DNA of 64,000 bases, from contig CAMDKM010000006.1 in assembly GCA_945900965.1 (NCBI GenBank), forward strand, positions 1 to 64,000, in the 5' to 3' direction. Made by a program: the position numbers and the translations under genes. A model generated the notes under the pieces. That model made no database searches. It was not told where the DNA came from and was given only the letters and a program-made list of their open reading frames with translations. Source of the DNA: Bordetella parapertussis. Its GTDB lineage: Bacteria > Pseudomonadota > Gammaproteobacteria > Burkholderiales > JACQAP01. This document shows positions 35,123 to 44,080 of this stretch, piece after piece; position 1 is the stretch's first letter; the number at the start of each line of letters is the position of its first letter.

Positions 35123-36151
35123 TCACTCAATATACGCCCCGGACGCCCGAATGATCGGCGTCCATTTGTCAATTTCCGCTTTCAGCCAATCGCGCAACCC
35201 CTCCGGAGTCTGTTTTGCCTCGGGCACGATCTGGCCGCCGAACTCCACGACGCGTTTCACCAGGTCCGGGTCTTTCAGGGCGGCCTTCAATGCGGCGCCG
35301 AATTTGTCGAGCGCTTCCTTCGGTGTGCCTCTGGGGGCGTAGATACCGTGCCAGACCATGATCTCGAAGTCCTTCAGCCCCGATTCGCTGGCGGTGGGCG
35401 TATCGGGCAGGGCGGCGATGCGTTTGCGGGTGGTGGTGGCGTAGACCTTGATACGGCCGGATTTGATATGCGACAGAGTTTGGGTGCTCTGGTCGCACAT
35501 CAAATCGACGTGACCGCCTTCCAAGGCGACCATGGCAGGGCCGGTGCCCTGATAGGGCACGCTGGTGAGCGCGAGATCAAGCGATTTTCGCAGCAACATG
35601 GCGCATAACTGCGATACGGCGCCCGGACCCGCATCGCCAATGTTGACCTTGTCGTTGTTGGTTTTCAGGTAGGCGATCAATTCTTTCATCGTGGCCGGCG
35701 GCAAATCCCTGCGGCCGACGATAGTCATGGGAACGTCCAACACCTGTCCGACATAATCGAAACTGGTCAGCGGATCGTAGTCGAGCTTTTTGTACAGTGC
35801 GCCGGCCGTGGCCATGCCGTTATGGTGAATCAGGAAGGTGTAACCATTCGCTGGCGCCGCCGCGGCCAGCGCCGATGCTCGCGTGCCTCCGGCTCCGGTC
35901 CGGGTTTCCACGACAACCGCTTTGCCCAGCGTTTTCGACATCGATCCCGCGAGCAGTCGAGCGACGGTGTCGGTCGGGCCGCCCGCGGCAAATGGCACCA
36001 CCAGGGTGACAGGCTTCTCGGGCCAAGCTGCTGACGCGTTGCCTGTAAACAGGTGCCAACAAACGAAGGCTAACGCGACGTACCACGATGGCGGAGAAGG
36101 GAGTATTGGCCAACTTTTAAAACAGCGTACGGTCAAATGTTTTGCCGTCAT
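35123..36151 (-). CDS. Bug-type (tripartite tricarboxylate transporter) binding protein
   Basis: With the ATG at 36151 the product has 342 residues, a signal-anchor (PSWYVALAFVCWHLFTGNAS) and the Bug opening AAWPEKPVTLVVPFAAGGPT, DTVARLLAG. A TTG at 36172 with AGAGG just before it is an alternative start; that ribosome site lies in a family A arm (A5). These periplasmic proteins bind carboxylates. No TctA/TctB membrane pair is adjacent, which is usual for expanded Bug families in betaproteobacteria. Confidence 0.88.
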   Translation of the reverse strand: MTAKHLTVRCFKSWPILPSPPSWYVALAFVCWHLFTGNASAAWPEKPVTLVVPFAAGGPTDTVARLLAGSMSKTLGKAVVVETRTGAGGTRASALAAAAPANGYTFLIHHNGMATAGALYKKLDYDPLTSFDYVGQVLDVPMTIVGRRDLPPATMKELIAYLKTNNDKVNIGDAGPGAVSQLCAMLLRKSLDLALTSVPYQGTGPAMVALEGGHVDLMCDQSTQTLSHIKSGRIKVYATTTRKRIAALPDTPTASESGLKDFEIMVWHGIYAPRGTPKEALDKFGAALKAALKDPDLVKRVVEFGGQIVPEAKQTPEGLRDWLKAEIDKWTPIIRASGAYIE

Positions 36152-36172
36152 TGAGATTTCAAGTTTTTTCAA

Positions 36173-36211
36173 TTTTCCTCTGCGTCCTCCGCGTCCTCCG
36201 CGGTGAGAGAT
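36173..36211. repeat. Family A repeat, single arm (A5)
   Basis: One arm only: TTTTCCTCTGCGTCCTCCG then CGTCCTCCGCGGTGAGAG. Read on the - strand it ends in GCAGAGGAAAATTG, so it could supply the ribosome site of the Bug gene. Confidence 0.7.
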
Positions 36212-36219
36212 AAAAATGC

Positions 36220-37353
36220 TCAAAGTATTCGTTCACCAAACTTTCGCACTGCCGCTTCAGAAAGTTTCAGCCCCAACCCCGGCGTTTCATTGAGCGTGAG
36301 CCAGCCGGCGGCGATCTTAGGCGGATTTTCGAACAACTCCGCTTGCAACGGATCGCGTTCCGGGTCAGTGAAGGATTCGACGATACAGCCCGCCGGACTT
36401 GCCGCCACAATGTGCGCATGGATGAAGCAGTCGTGGTGGGGCGCGACTTGCACGTTGTTGAGTTCGCACAGGGCGGAGAGTTTGCGGCCTTCAGTGAAGC
36501 CGCCGAACATGGTGCAGTCGAATTGCAGGATCTGGATGGCCTGTTCTTCCAGCAAAGAGCGGCAACCGTAAGGGGTCAATTCGCTTTCACCGGCGGAAAG
36601 AGGAATACGAGTTTTTTGCGCGAGTAATTTGAGTTCGCGCCGGTCATCGGCCCAGCGCACTGGCTCTTCCAGCCAGCGCGGATTCAGTGGCTCCATCAGG
36701 CGGGCGGCTTCGATGGCGGTGGGCAGGTCCCAGCCGCGATTGACGTCGATCATCAGATGGTTATCATTGCCGATGACTTCGCGCACCAGCTCAAGGCGCT
36801 TCATGTCTTCCTTCAACGGCAAGCCGCCGGCCTTGGCCTTGAAGCCGGTATGACCCTGGGCTTTGAGCATCTGCATCTCGTCGCGCAACTCCGCCATGTC
36901 CTTGCCGTCGCGGTAATAGGCACAGGTGACATAACAGGGAACCTTGCTTCGAAATCCGCCGAACAGGCGATAGAGGGGTAATCCGGCGACTTTGCCGACG
37001 ATGTCCCAGCAGGCGATATCCATGGCGGAGGAAATCCGGATGAGCGCTTCGCGCGACCAGCCTTTTTCGTGTGCGAGGCGCTGCCAGGTCAGGGAAAACA
37101 GTTTCTGGTACAGCCGTTCCGGCGCCAGCGGATCTTCACCGATGATCTGATCGGCGATGCCACTTTTAAAGGCGTGAATGGCCGCCTCGATTGGCGTGTA
37201 GCTGGTGGCGATGCCGATGCCCTCGATGCCTTCATCGGTGTGCATGCGGACAAGGATCTCGTTCGCGCGGGGCACGATGAAATTGCTGACCCAGTGCGGG
37301 CGGCCGGTATCGGGGGCGCGCAGAATGTGGATTTCCAGTTTCGTGATTTTCAT
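36220..37353 (-). CDS. Mandelate racemase/enolase-superfamily enzyme (KxK subgroup)
   Basis: The 377-residue protein has the enolase-superfamily barrel: K172 and K174 (FKAKAGG), metal ligands D203 (IDVNRGW), E229/E230 (LEEPV) and E256 (AGESELT), and H306/H307 (APHHDCFIHAHI) as the opposing base. This is the layout of the mandelate-racemase subgroup, which includes acid-sugar dehydratases. The substrate is probably a hydroxy or sugar acid, fitting the uronate-dehydrogenase-like neighbour. It lies immediately upstream of the Bug gene on the - strand. Confidence 0.88.
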   Translation of the reverse strand: MKITKLEIHILRAPDTGRPHWVSNFIVPRANEILVRMHTDEGIEGIGIATSYTPIEAAIHAFKSGIADQIIGEDPLAPERLYQKLFSLTWQRLAHEKGWSREALIRISSAMDIACWDIVGKVAGLPLYRLFGGFRSKVPCYVTCAYYRDGKDMAELRDEMQMLKAQGHTGFKAKAGGLPLKEDMKRLELVREVIGNDNHLMIDVNRGWDLPTAIEAARLMEPLNPRWLEEPVRWADDRRELKLLAQKTRIPLSAGESELTPYGCRSLLEEQAIQILQFDCTMFGGFTEGRKLSALCELNNVQVAPHHDCFIHAHIVAASPAGCIVESFTDPERDPLQAELFENPPKIAAGWLTLNETPGLGLKLSEAAVRKFGERIL

Positions 37354-37377
37354 GTTTATCTCGGATCAAAGGTCAAA

Positions 37378-37612
37378 AAACGCTCTCACCGCGGAGGACG
37401 CAGAGGACGCGGAGGAAAACAAGAGCTAATAGTACTCAGCGTAAAATTCGCCGAGAGGGGCGCCAAGGCACTACCAGATAGTAGGTCTGTCTCGCCGCAT
37501 CAGAAATTGCACAACTGACTCACTTTAATTCTTTCCAGAAATCTTATTTCACTCGGCATTGTATTTGAAATTCCTCCGCGTCCTCTGCGTCCTCTGCGGT
37601 GAGAGAGTTATT
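37378..37612. repeat. Family A dispersed inverted repeat (A6)
   Basis: Left arm CTCTCACCGCGGAGGACGC then AGAGGACGCGGAGGAAA; right arm TTCCTCCGCGTCCTCTGCG then TCCTCTGCGGTGAGAGAG. The arms are almost perfect complements over 35 bp. The loop (about 140 bp) contains ATTCGCCGAGAGGGGCG, a core-like hairpin. Confidence 0.85.
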
Positions 37613-37613
37613 T

Positions 37614-38456
37614 TTATTCAGAGAAAAAATCAAGCAAGGCTTTGGTGATTTCGTTAGGTTTTTCTTCGGGCATCCAGTGCCCGCAATCTTCCACCACGCC
37701 GCCGCGAACATCTACCGCCACACGTTGCAGGGAATCGAGGGTATCGCCGCCGCGCCCGAAGGCCTTGCCGCCGCCAAGCGCCAGCACCGGCATTTTGAGT
37801 TTGCCGCGCTTGAGCAAGGCCTGGTTGTGGGCGACATCTTTATCCAGTACGCGGTAATAAGCGAATCCAGAGCGCAGCGCGCCTTCCTGTCGATAAGTGC
37901 GAAGGTATTCGGCAATTGCCTCCGGGTCGATGGCGCCGGGCTGATGGCCGTAGTTCCGGTAGAACCAGCCGAGGTAAATGTCTTCGCGACCGGCGACAAG
38001 TGCCTCCGGCAGATCGGCGGTTTGATGAAAGGCGTGATGCCAGCGGCGTCCGTGTTGGGAGAAGGTGCCGCTGCCGTCGCCGGGAACTCCGGTATCGAGC
38101 ATCGCCAATTTGCGCACCAACTCGGGATAGGTCGCCGCCAGACAAAAGGCCACCGGGCCGCCCCAATCGTGGCCCACCAGCAGGCAGCGTTCGATGCCGA
38201 GATGATGCAGCAGCTTGCGAATGTCTTCCGCGAGGGTGGCTTTGTCGTAACCGCCCGCCGGGCGGGTGGAGTCGCCCAGGCCGCGCAGGTCGGGCGCAAT
38301 CACGTCGTAGTGTTGGGCCAGGGCCGGAATGATCTTGTGCCAGGCATACCAGCTCTGCGGCCAGCCATGCAGCAGCACAACAGGCTCGCCCTTTCCGGCG
38401 CGCACGTAATGCAACACCACTTCGCCGGCATCGTAATAGGAATGAGTCAGGGACAT
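37614..38456 (-). CDS. Alpha/beta hydrolase (epoxide-hydrolase/dehalogenase-like)
   Basis: The start at MSLTHSYYDAGEVVLHYVRA gives 280 residues; the longer frame runs into the next gene. Motifs are LLHGWPQSWYAWH (oxyanion HGWPQ), nucleophile elbow VGHDWGGPVA with an Asp nucleophile, and late ...VEDCGHWMPEEKPNE with the catalytic His. An Asp nucleophile with HGWP is the pattern of epoxide hydrolases and haloalkane dehalogenases. The next upstream gene (38477) is a related haloacetate dehalogenase. Confidence 0.85.
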   Translation of the reverse strand: MSLTHSYYDAGEVVLHYVRAGKGEPVVLLHGWPQSWYAWHKIIPALAQHYDVIAPDLRGLGDSTRPAGGYDKATLAEDIRKLLHHLGIERCLLVGHDWGGPVAFCLAATYPELVRKLAMLDTGVPGDGSGTFSQHGRRWHHAFHQTADLPEALVAGREDIYLGWFYRNYGHQPGAIDPEAIAEYLRTYRQEGALRSGFAYYRVLDKDVAHNQALLKRGKLKMPVLALGGGKAFGRGGDTLDSLQRVAVDVRGGVVEDCGHWMPEEKPNEITKALLDFFSE

Positions 38457-38476
38457 GGTTGAAGGATGGCAGAAGG

Positions 38477-39346
38477 TCAGGAAAAAAACGCCAGCAATTC
38501 TCTTGTGGTTTCTTCGGGCTGTTCTTCGGGGAGGTAGTGGCCGCAATCGAGCGAACGCCCACGCACGTTGTCAGCCCAGCCGCGCCAGACGGCAAGCGTG
38601 TCGTACCACTGCTCCAGACGGGCCTGTGCGCCCCATAGAACGAGCAGCGGCGCGCGGATGCGGCGGCCGGCTTTTTGGTCAGCCGCGTCGTAATCGCAAT
38701 CGATGTTCGCGGCGGCACGGTAGTCTTCGCAGATGGCGCGCACGGTCTCCGGATCGCGGAAACATTCGAGGTAATCCCTGAGGGCCTCCGGCGCGAAAAA
38801 ATCCCTTGGGCCCCGCGCGGTATGCCAGCGCCAGAACCAGTCGGGATCGGCCATGATCAGACGCTCGGGTAGCGGCGCGGGCTGGGCGAGGAAAAACCAG
38901 TGGTAATAACCCATGCCGAATTCCCGGCCACCGCGCGCAAAAGCTTCTTCCGTCGGAATGATGTCGAGCACGGCCAGCTTCGTGACAATCTCCGGATGAT
39001 CCAGTGCCATCCGATACGCGACTCTTCCGCCGCGATCATGTCCCGCCACCATGAAAGCGGAATGGCCCAGCTTTTTCATGACGGCGATCTGGTCGCGCGC
39101 CATGGATCGTTTGGAATAATGAATATGGTCCGGCGTGGAAGGCGGTTTGCCGCTTTTGCCATAACCGGTCAGGTCGGTGACCACGACGGTGAAGCGTTTC
39201 GCCAACTCGGGTGCCACTTGATGCCACATGAGATGCGTTTGCGGATTGCCGTGCAACAGAAGCAGAGGCGGGCCGCTGCCGCCGATGCGGGCGCGGATTT
39301 TCACCGTGCCCGTGTCGATGTAGGTTAATTCGAAATTGTCGAACAT
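38477..39346 (-). CDS. Haloacetate (fluoroacetate) dehalogenase homologue
   Basis: The 289-residue alpha/beta hydrolase carries the fluoroacetate dehalogenase catalytic set: D104 and R105 (GHDRGGR), R108, D128 (LDIIPT), H149 and W150 (YYHWFF), Y209 (EDYRAAA) and H270 (DCGHYLPEE). In studied enzymes the Asp displaces halide and H149, W150 and Tyr cradle it. Numbering nearly equals that of the Burkholderia enzyme. The product would be glycolate, which could feed the nearby dehydrogenases. Activity on fluoroacetate rather than chloroacetate or another substrate is not provable here. Confidence 0.85.
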   Translation of the reverse strand: MFDNFELTYIDTGTVKIRARIGGSGPPLLLLHGNPQTHLMWHQVAPELAKRFTVVVTDLTGYGKSGKPPSTPDHIHYSKRSMARDQIAVMKKLGHSAFMVAGHDRGGRVAYRMALDHPEIVTKLAVLDIIPTEEAFARGGREFGMGYYHWFFLAQPAPLPERLIMADPDWFWRWHTARGPRDFFAPEALRDYLECFRDPETVRAICEDYRAAANIDCDYDAADQKAGRRIRAPLLVLWGAQARLEQWYDTLAVWRGWADNVRGRSLDCGHYLPEEQPEETTRELLAFFS

Positions 39347-39415
39347 GGAGTCTCGCTAATACGGCCTATCGGGATGCGATTCGAGCGACGCGGGCCGATT
39401 GTCGGCTTTTTCGCC

Positions 39416-39481
39416 GCCCCCTCTCCCCTAGCGGGACAAGGGAACACTTGAAGCGCAGCAGAGAGTGGGGAGAGGGGGGTA
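39416..39481. repeat. Family C repeat with spacer (C5)
   Basis: CCCCCTCTCCCCTAGCGGG at the left and GAGTGGGGAGAGGGGGG at the right, separated by about 30 bp. It lies between the dehalogenase gene and the end of the TRAP permease gene. Confidence 0.6.
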
Positions 39482-39485
39482 ACTA

Positions 39486-40823
39486 CTACTGCACCGCCCT
39501 TGGCAGCCACAGAGCAATCTCTGGCCACAGCAGCACCGCCAGCAGGCAGAGAACCTGGATGATCATGAAATTGCCCATGCCGCGATAGATCGTGCTCAGG
39601 CTCCATTGAGGCATGACGTTCTTGAGGTAATACGCCGACATCGCCACAGGCGGACTGAGGAACGCGGTCTGAAGATTAATGGCGACCAGCGCGCCGAACC
39701 AGATCATCAGCTCTTGTGGTTCCAAGCCGAGATTCAACTTTGCCACCACCGGAACAAATATCGGTAGAAATACCAGAATCACCGCCGGCCATTCGAAAGG
39801 CCAGCCGAGCACGAAGATCAAGGCCATGATCAGCAGCAGTTTTCCCATGTCCGGCAACGGCACTTGGGAAATCGCATTGGCGATCAGGTCGGTTGCGCCG
39901 AGTTTGGTGAATACCGCACCGAAGACAGTCGAGGCCACCGCCAGGAATAACACCATGCTCGAGGTAATCATCGCCGACATGGCCGCGCTCTTGAGCGCTT
40001 TTTTGCTCAGCTTTCCATAGGCCGCGGCGAGCAGGGTGGCGCCGACCGCGCCGCAGGAAGCGGCCTCGGTGGGGGTGGCCAGTCCGGCCAGTATGGTGCC
40101 TAGCGTGAATCCGATGAGCAGTGTCAGCGGCACGACGCCGATCAGGAATTCGCGCGCCAATTCGACTTTGTCCGTTACCCGTTCGGCCAGGGGGACAGGG
40201 GGACCAAGTTCGGGTTTCAGATGGCTGCGGACCAGGCAGTAGATGATGTACATCGCTGCCAGCAGCAAACCGGGGCCGAAGGCCGAGGCGTACAGAAGAT
40301 TCACCGGCACGCCAATGGTCGGGCCCATGACCACCAGCATGACGCTGGGTGGAATCAGAATGCCGAGTGTGCCGCCGGCCGCGATGGCGCCGGCCGACAA
40401 TTTGGCGTCATAACCCGATCGCACCATCACCGGACCGGCCATGATGCCGAGAACAGTGACGGCCGCACCCACAATGCCGGTAGCCATCGCAAATATGGTT
40501 GCGGTCAGGATAACCGAGAGGTACAACGAGCCGCGTAGCGGCGCGAGCACATTGCGCATGGCGAGGAACAAGCGTTCCATCAAACCCGCCTGCTCGGTCA
40601 TGAAGCCCATGAAAATAAACAGCGGCACCGCGGGCAGGATGTCATCCTTCATCGTGCCCCAGATTTGCAGGTAGGCCAGATTGAAGGTGAGTTCAGCACC
40701 CAGGCCGACCGCGCCGAAGAACAGCGCAATGAACAACAGCGTGAAGGCTATCGGAAAGCCCACGAAGATGATGCTGATCATCGCGACCAGCATGCATAGG
40801 CCGAGAATTTCCTGTCCGCTCAT
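39486..40823 (-). CDS. dctM: TRAP transporter large permease (DctM)
   Basis: The start at MSGQEILGLCMLVAMISIIF gives 445 residues; an in-frame upstream extension (LCDLCDLCALCGE) is repeat-encoded and not genuine. The protein has about 12 helices with DctM motifs such as IAFTLLFIALFFGAV, AGGTLGILIPPSVMLVV, LATPTEAASCGAVGAT and FLSPPVAMSAYYLK. It forms the membrane complex with DctQ (41015) to import an acid bound by a DctP protein. Confidence 0.9.
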   Translation of the reverse strand: MSGQEILGLCMLVAMISIIFVGFPIAFTLLFIALFFGAVGLGAELTFNLAYLQIWGTMKDDILPAVPLFIFMGFMTEQAGLMERLFLAMRNVLAPLRGSLYLSVILTATIFAMATGIVGAAVTVLGIMAGPVMVRSGYDAKLSAGAIAAGGTLGILIPPSVMLVVMGPTIGVPVNLLYASAFGPGLLLAAMYIIYCLVRSHLKPELGPPVPLAERVTDKVELAREFLIGVVPLTLLIGFTLGTILAGLATPTEAASCGAVGATLLAAAYGKLSKKALKSAAMSAMITSSMVLFLAVASTVFGAVFTKLGATDLIANAISQVPLPDMGKLLLIMALIFVLGWPFEWPAVILVFLPIFVPVVAKLNLGLEPQELMIWFGALVAINLQTAFLSPPVAMSAYYLKNVMPQWSLSTIYRGMGNFMIIQVLCLLAVLLWPEIALWLPRAVQ

Positions 40824-40837
40824 TTGCAAACCCCAAA

Positions 40838-40985
40838 TTTCGCCACAGAGGGCACAGAGATCACAGAGATCACAGAGAAACACGACAGCAGTGATTTCAA
40901 GGCACCTTCACCAAAGGGGCGACGTGTTTTTTCGTGGAACATCATGGCCTTTTCTCTGTGTGCTCGGTGCTCTCCGTGGGTCCGA
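40838..40985. repeat. Family A dispersed inverted repeat (A7)
   Basis: Left arm GCCACAGAGGGCACAGAGA then TCACAGAGATCACAGAG; right arm TCTCTGTGTGCTCGGTGCT then CTCCGTGGG. The loop holds CCTTCACCAAAGGGGCGA, a core-type sequence. It separates dctM from dctQ, which are normally adjacent. Confidence 0.8.
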
Positions 40986-41014
40986 TCGTTTTTCGATTTC
41001 ACGATTCTTCCCGG

Positions 41015-41590
41015 TCAAATTTCAATTTTCTCGTGATGCACGAGGAGTTTGCCGGTGCGGGCGGCCCACAGACTCTTGAGCAGTTCCGATATGCCCTGCA
41101 GGAACAGCAAGGCCGCGGTAAGCGGAACAACAGCGCGGAACGGCCACAGGATCGGCTGCCAAGGGGTGAGAGTGGAGCGTTCGGCGATCGAAATGGCATA
41201 GGTCAATTCGTCCAGTGACATGTAACACAACACAGCCATCGTGGGCAGGAACAGCACGATGTAGGCAATGCTGTCGATCAGGCCCTTGGTTCGGTCGGAG
41301 AATTTTTCCCAGAACATGTCGGTGCGTACATGGGCGCCTTTCTGCAAGGCGTAAGCGGCGCCGAGCATGAACAGTGCGCCGTAGGACATCACGGTCGTTT
41401 CCATCGCCCAGTCGGTGGGTCTGCCCAGGACGTAACGCATGAACACTTCAATCGTGTTTGCCAGCACCAAGGGCACGACCAGCAATGCAATGAGGTAGGC
41501 GGCCCACAGGTTGAGCTTGTCGAGCCCGCGAATCGCCTGCAGATAACCTGCCGGCGGCTGGCTCGCCTGACTGTTCGTAGGGCTGGCCAT
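41015..41590 (-). CDS. dctQ: TRAP transporter small permease (DctQ)
   Basis: The start at MASPTNSQASQPPAGYLQAI gives 191 residues with four helices. DctQ motifs include EVFMRYVLGRPTDWAMETTV and LFMLGAAYALQKGAHVRTD. Reading on upstream adds sequence that overlaps the dctP gap, so the shorter start is preferred. It lies between dctM and three dctP genes. Confidence 0.88.
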   Translation of the reverse strand: MASPTNSQASQPPAGYLQAIRGLDKLNLWAAYLIALLVVPLVLANTIEVFMRYVLGRPTDWAMETTVMSYGALFMLGAAYALQKGAHVRTDMFWEKFSDRTKGLIDSIAYIVLFLPTMAVLCYMSLDELTYAISIAERSTLTPWQPILWPFRAVVPLTAALLFLQGISELLKSLWAARTGKLLVHHEKIEI

Positions 41591-41615
41591 CAGACGTAAC
41601 GCTCCGGGGAACTGT

Positions 41616-42710
41616 TCATTTCTTTTCCGGCCAGTAGTAATCGGCGCCCATGTTGTAAGGGGCATAAACATTTCGCCTGGCTGGCACGACCTTGGAGGCA
41701 AACTCCCGTTGGGAGTCGTAGACTTTTTTGAAGAACGGGTTTTTCGCTACTTCCTCCTTGGCGATCTGATCCCAGCTCTCGAGAATTTTGGGGATGATGT
41801 CCGGCGGAGTGCGCTCCACCTTGACACCGTGCTTTTCTCTGAGCTCCACCAATGCATCGGCATTAAGCCGGTTCATGACCAGTTGCGAGCGCAAGGTGGC
41901 ATCGAAGGCAGCCGATTTGATGATTTCCTGGAAATCCGCGGGCAGTTTTTTCCACACGTCGCCATTGATCATGAGTTCCGCGGCGGTGGCCGACTCATGT
42001 ATCGAGGGCATGTAAACGTACTTCCAGACTGTGTGGAAGCCGATGCGCATGTCCTCAGCCGGGCCAACGAATTCCGCGCAGTCGATGACGCCGCGTTGTC
42101 CGGCGGGCACGATTTCGCCGCCGGGCATGTTCACGGTATTCATGCCGGACTTGGCGAACACCTCGGCGGTTATGCCGGTTTCACGGCACTTTCGGCCCTT
42201 AAGGTCTTCCCAGTTCTTGATCGGCTTCTTGAACCAGCCCAGGATCTGCGAACCGCCGGAAGTCATCGGCATCACGATGACATTGCGCTGGAGTTCTTTT
42301 TGATAGAACTCCTGATACAGCGCCAATCCACCGCCTTCGTGAATCCAGCCAAGATAGTCAAGCAAGTCGAAGCCGAACGGTCCACCGGGTGCCGGGCCGA
42401 ACAGGGTCGCCGCGCGGTTTTTGCCCAGCCAGTAGGCCGCGGCCGTGTGCCCGCCGTCGAGCACGCCCTTGTGGATGGCATCGAGCGATTCGAATGCCGG
42501 CACCACCGCGCCGGGCGGCAGCATCTCGATCTGCAGCCGGCCGCCGCTCATCGCCTTGACACGTTCGATGAAGTACTTCGCGTTATCGAAGAACAGCGTC
42601 GAAGCCGGAAATACCGATTGGAACCGCAGCTTGGTGACCGTCTGCGCTGAAGCGGATGCCGAAGCAACGAGCATTGCGAATGCAACGGCAATAATACGAG
42701 CGAATTTCAT
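41616..42710 (-). CDS. dctP: TRAP transporter binding protein DctP, paralogue 1
   Basis: The start at MKFARIIAVAFAMLVASASA (GAGGAGACGACC upstream) gives 364 residues with a Sec signal. Family motifs: VTKLRFQSVFPASTLFFDN, LQIEMLPPGAVVPAFESLDA, WEDLKGRKCRETGITAEVFA and GMNTVNMPGGEIV. The conserved Arg in GRKCRE is the carboxylate anchor of DctP proteins. It directly precedes dctQM. A - strand terminator separates it from paralogues 2 and 3. Confidence 0.9.
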   Translation of the reverse strand: MKFARIIAVAFAMLVASASASAQTVTKLRFQSVFPASTLFFDNAKYFIERVKAMSGGRLQIEMLPPGAVVPAFESLDAIHKGVLDGGHTAAAYWLGKNRAATLFGPAPGGPFGFDLLDYLGWIHEGGGLALYQEFYQKELQRNVIVMPMTSGGSQILGWFKKPIKNWEDLKGRKCRETGITAEVFAKSGMNTVNMPGGEIVPAGQRGVIDCAEFVGPAEDMRIGFHTVWKYVYMPSIHESATAAELMINGDVWKKLPADFQEIIKSAAFDATLRSQLVMNRLNADALVELREKHGVKVERTPPDIIPKILESWDQIAKEEVAKNPFFKKVYDSQREFASKVVPARRNVYAPYNMGADYYWPEKK

Positions 42711-42836
42711 GGTCGTCTCCTCATACACATTTTTGAATTCTGTCGGATCGCATCGGACAACCGATTCCGACGATCCTGCAGCGAAAGCATAACCTCTTTT
42801 CCTGCCCAGTGGCTTAAGTCCGCAAGTTTATAGGCC

Positions 42837-42859
42837 AAAAACCGCGCCATCCCGGCGCG
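42837..42859 (-). terminator. Intrinsic terminator (- strand) between dctP paralogues 2 and 1
   Basis: On the - strand, CGCGCC (42859-42854) pairs with GGCGCG (42848-42843) around GGGAT, and five T residues follow (complement of the A-run 42837-42841). It would end transcripts of paralogues 3 and 2 before paralogue 1. Confidence 0.65.
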
Positions 42860-42906
42860 CTGAGTCCCGGAAACAAAGTTCGAGTCGCGCGCCGAGTGCC
42901 TGCGGG

Positions 42907-44001
42907 TTATTTTTTCTCCGGCCAGTAGTAGTTCGCGCCTAATTCATAAGGGGCATAAACGTCGCGCCGGGCCGGAACCACCTTGGAGGCGAAATCCCGC
43001 TGCGAGTCGTACACTTTCTTGAAGAACGGACTTTTTGCGACTTCTTCCTTGGCGATCTGATCCCAGATTTCGAGCGTCTTCGCCAGGATATCCGGCGGTG
43101 TGCGTTCGATATGCACACCGTGTTTTTCCCGCAATTCCAACAGCGCCTCGGCATTGAGTTTGTTGGAGATCAATTGCGAGCGCAGGGTCGCCTCCATGGT
43201 CGCGGTCTTGATAATCTCGCGCTGATCATCCGGCAGCTTTCTCCAGATATCGGTGCCGATGATCAGCTCCAGCACGGTGGCAGGCTCGTGAACCGACGGC
43301 ATGTAGGTGTACTTCCACACCGTGTGCAAGCCGACCTTCATGTCTTCGGCCGGCCCAACCCACTCGGCACATTCGACAACCCCGCGCTGACCCGAGGGCA
43401 CAATTTCACCGCCCGGCATGTTTACCGTGTTCATGCCGGATTTGGCGAATATTTCCGCGGTGATGCTGGTTTCCCGGCATTTTCGGCCCTTCAGGTCTTC
43501 CCAGCTTTTTACCGGTTTTTTGAACCAGCCCAGAACCTGATTGGCCGCCGAGGTCATCGGCAGGACAACGACATTGCGCTGCAATTCCTTTTGATAGAAA
43601 TCCTGGTACAGCGCCAGTCCGCCGCCTTCGTATATCCAGCCCAGGTAGTCGAGCATGTCCATGCCGAAAGGTCCGCCAGGCGTCGGTCCGAAAAGAACAG
43701 CGGCGCGGTTTTTCCCAAGCCAGTAGCCTGCCGCCGAATGCGCACCGTCGAGAACTCCCTTGTGAACCGCGTCGAGCACTTCGAACGGCGGCACCACGGA
43801 GCCCGGCGGCAGGATGTCGATCAGCAGCCGGCCGCCGCTCAATGCCTTGACGCGGTCAGCGAAATATTTTGCGTTTTCGAATATATAACCCGACGGCGGA
43901 AATACCGATTGGAATCGTAGCTTGGTCTGTGCGGCAGCCGGAGCCGCCAACAACGCGGCCACCAGGGTACTGACAGCAATGACAGATCGAGATAAACGCA
44001 T
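42907..44001 (-). CDS. dctP: TRAP transporter binding protein DctP, paralogue 2
   Basis: This 364-residue protein starts MRLSRSVIAVSTLVAALLAA (signal, AAA-QTK) after GGGAGGTTCTT. The core is nearly the same as paralogue 3: LRFQSVFPPSGYIFENAKYF, WEDLKGRKCRETSITAEIFA, SGMNTVNMPGGEIVPSGQRG. Differences cluster in the region lining the ligand pocket, e.g. DIWRKLPDDQREIIKTATME. No membrane subunits of its own are present, so it must share DctQM or be an orphan. Confidence 0.9.
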   Translation of the reverse strand: MRLSRSVIAVSTLVAALLAAPAAAQTKLRFQSVFPPSGYIFENAKYFADRVKALSGGRLLIDILPPGSVVPPFEVLDAVHKGVLDGAHSAAGYWLGKNRAAVLFGPTPGGPFGMDMLDYLGWIYEGGGLALYQDFYQKELQRNVVVLPMTSAANQVLGWFKKPVKSWEDLKGRKCRETSITAEIFAKSGMNTVNMPGGEIVPSGQRGVVECAEWVGPAEDMKVGLHTVWKYTYMPSVHEPATVLELIIGTDIWRKLPDDQREIIKTATMEATLRSQLISNKLNAEALLELREKHGVHIERTPPDILAKTLEIWDQIAKEEVAKSPFFKKVYDSQRDFASKVVPARRDVYAPYELGANYYWPEKK

Positions 44002-44080
44002 AAGAACCTCCCGTAAAGTCGTACTTCAGTCAGCGTTCAGGTGGTCGGTTACCGAACAATCCCGCGATATTGCCGCCGGA

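Noticed and set aside
40824-40883. N-terminal extension LCDLCDLCALCGE of DctM
   Set aside because: It is a translation of family A repeat A7; the conserved start is at 40823.
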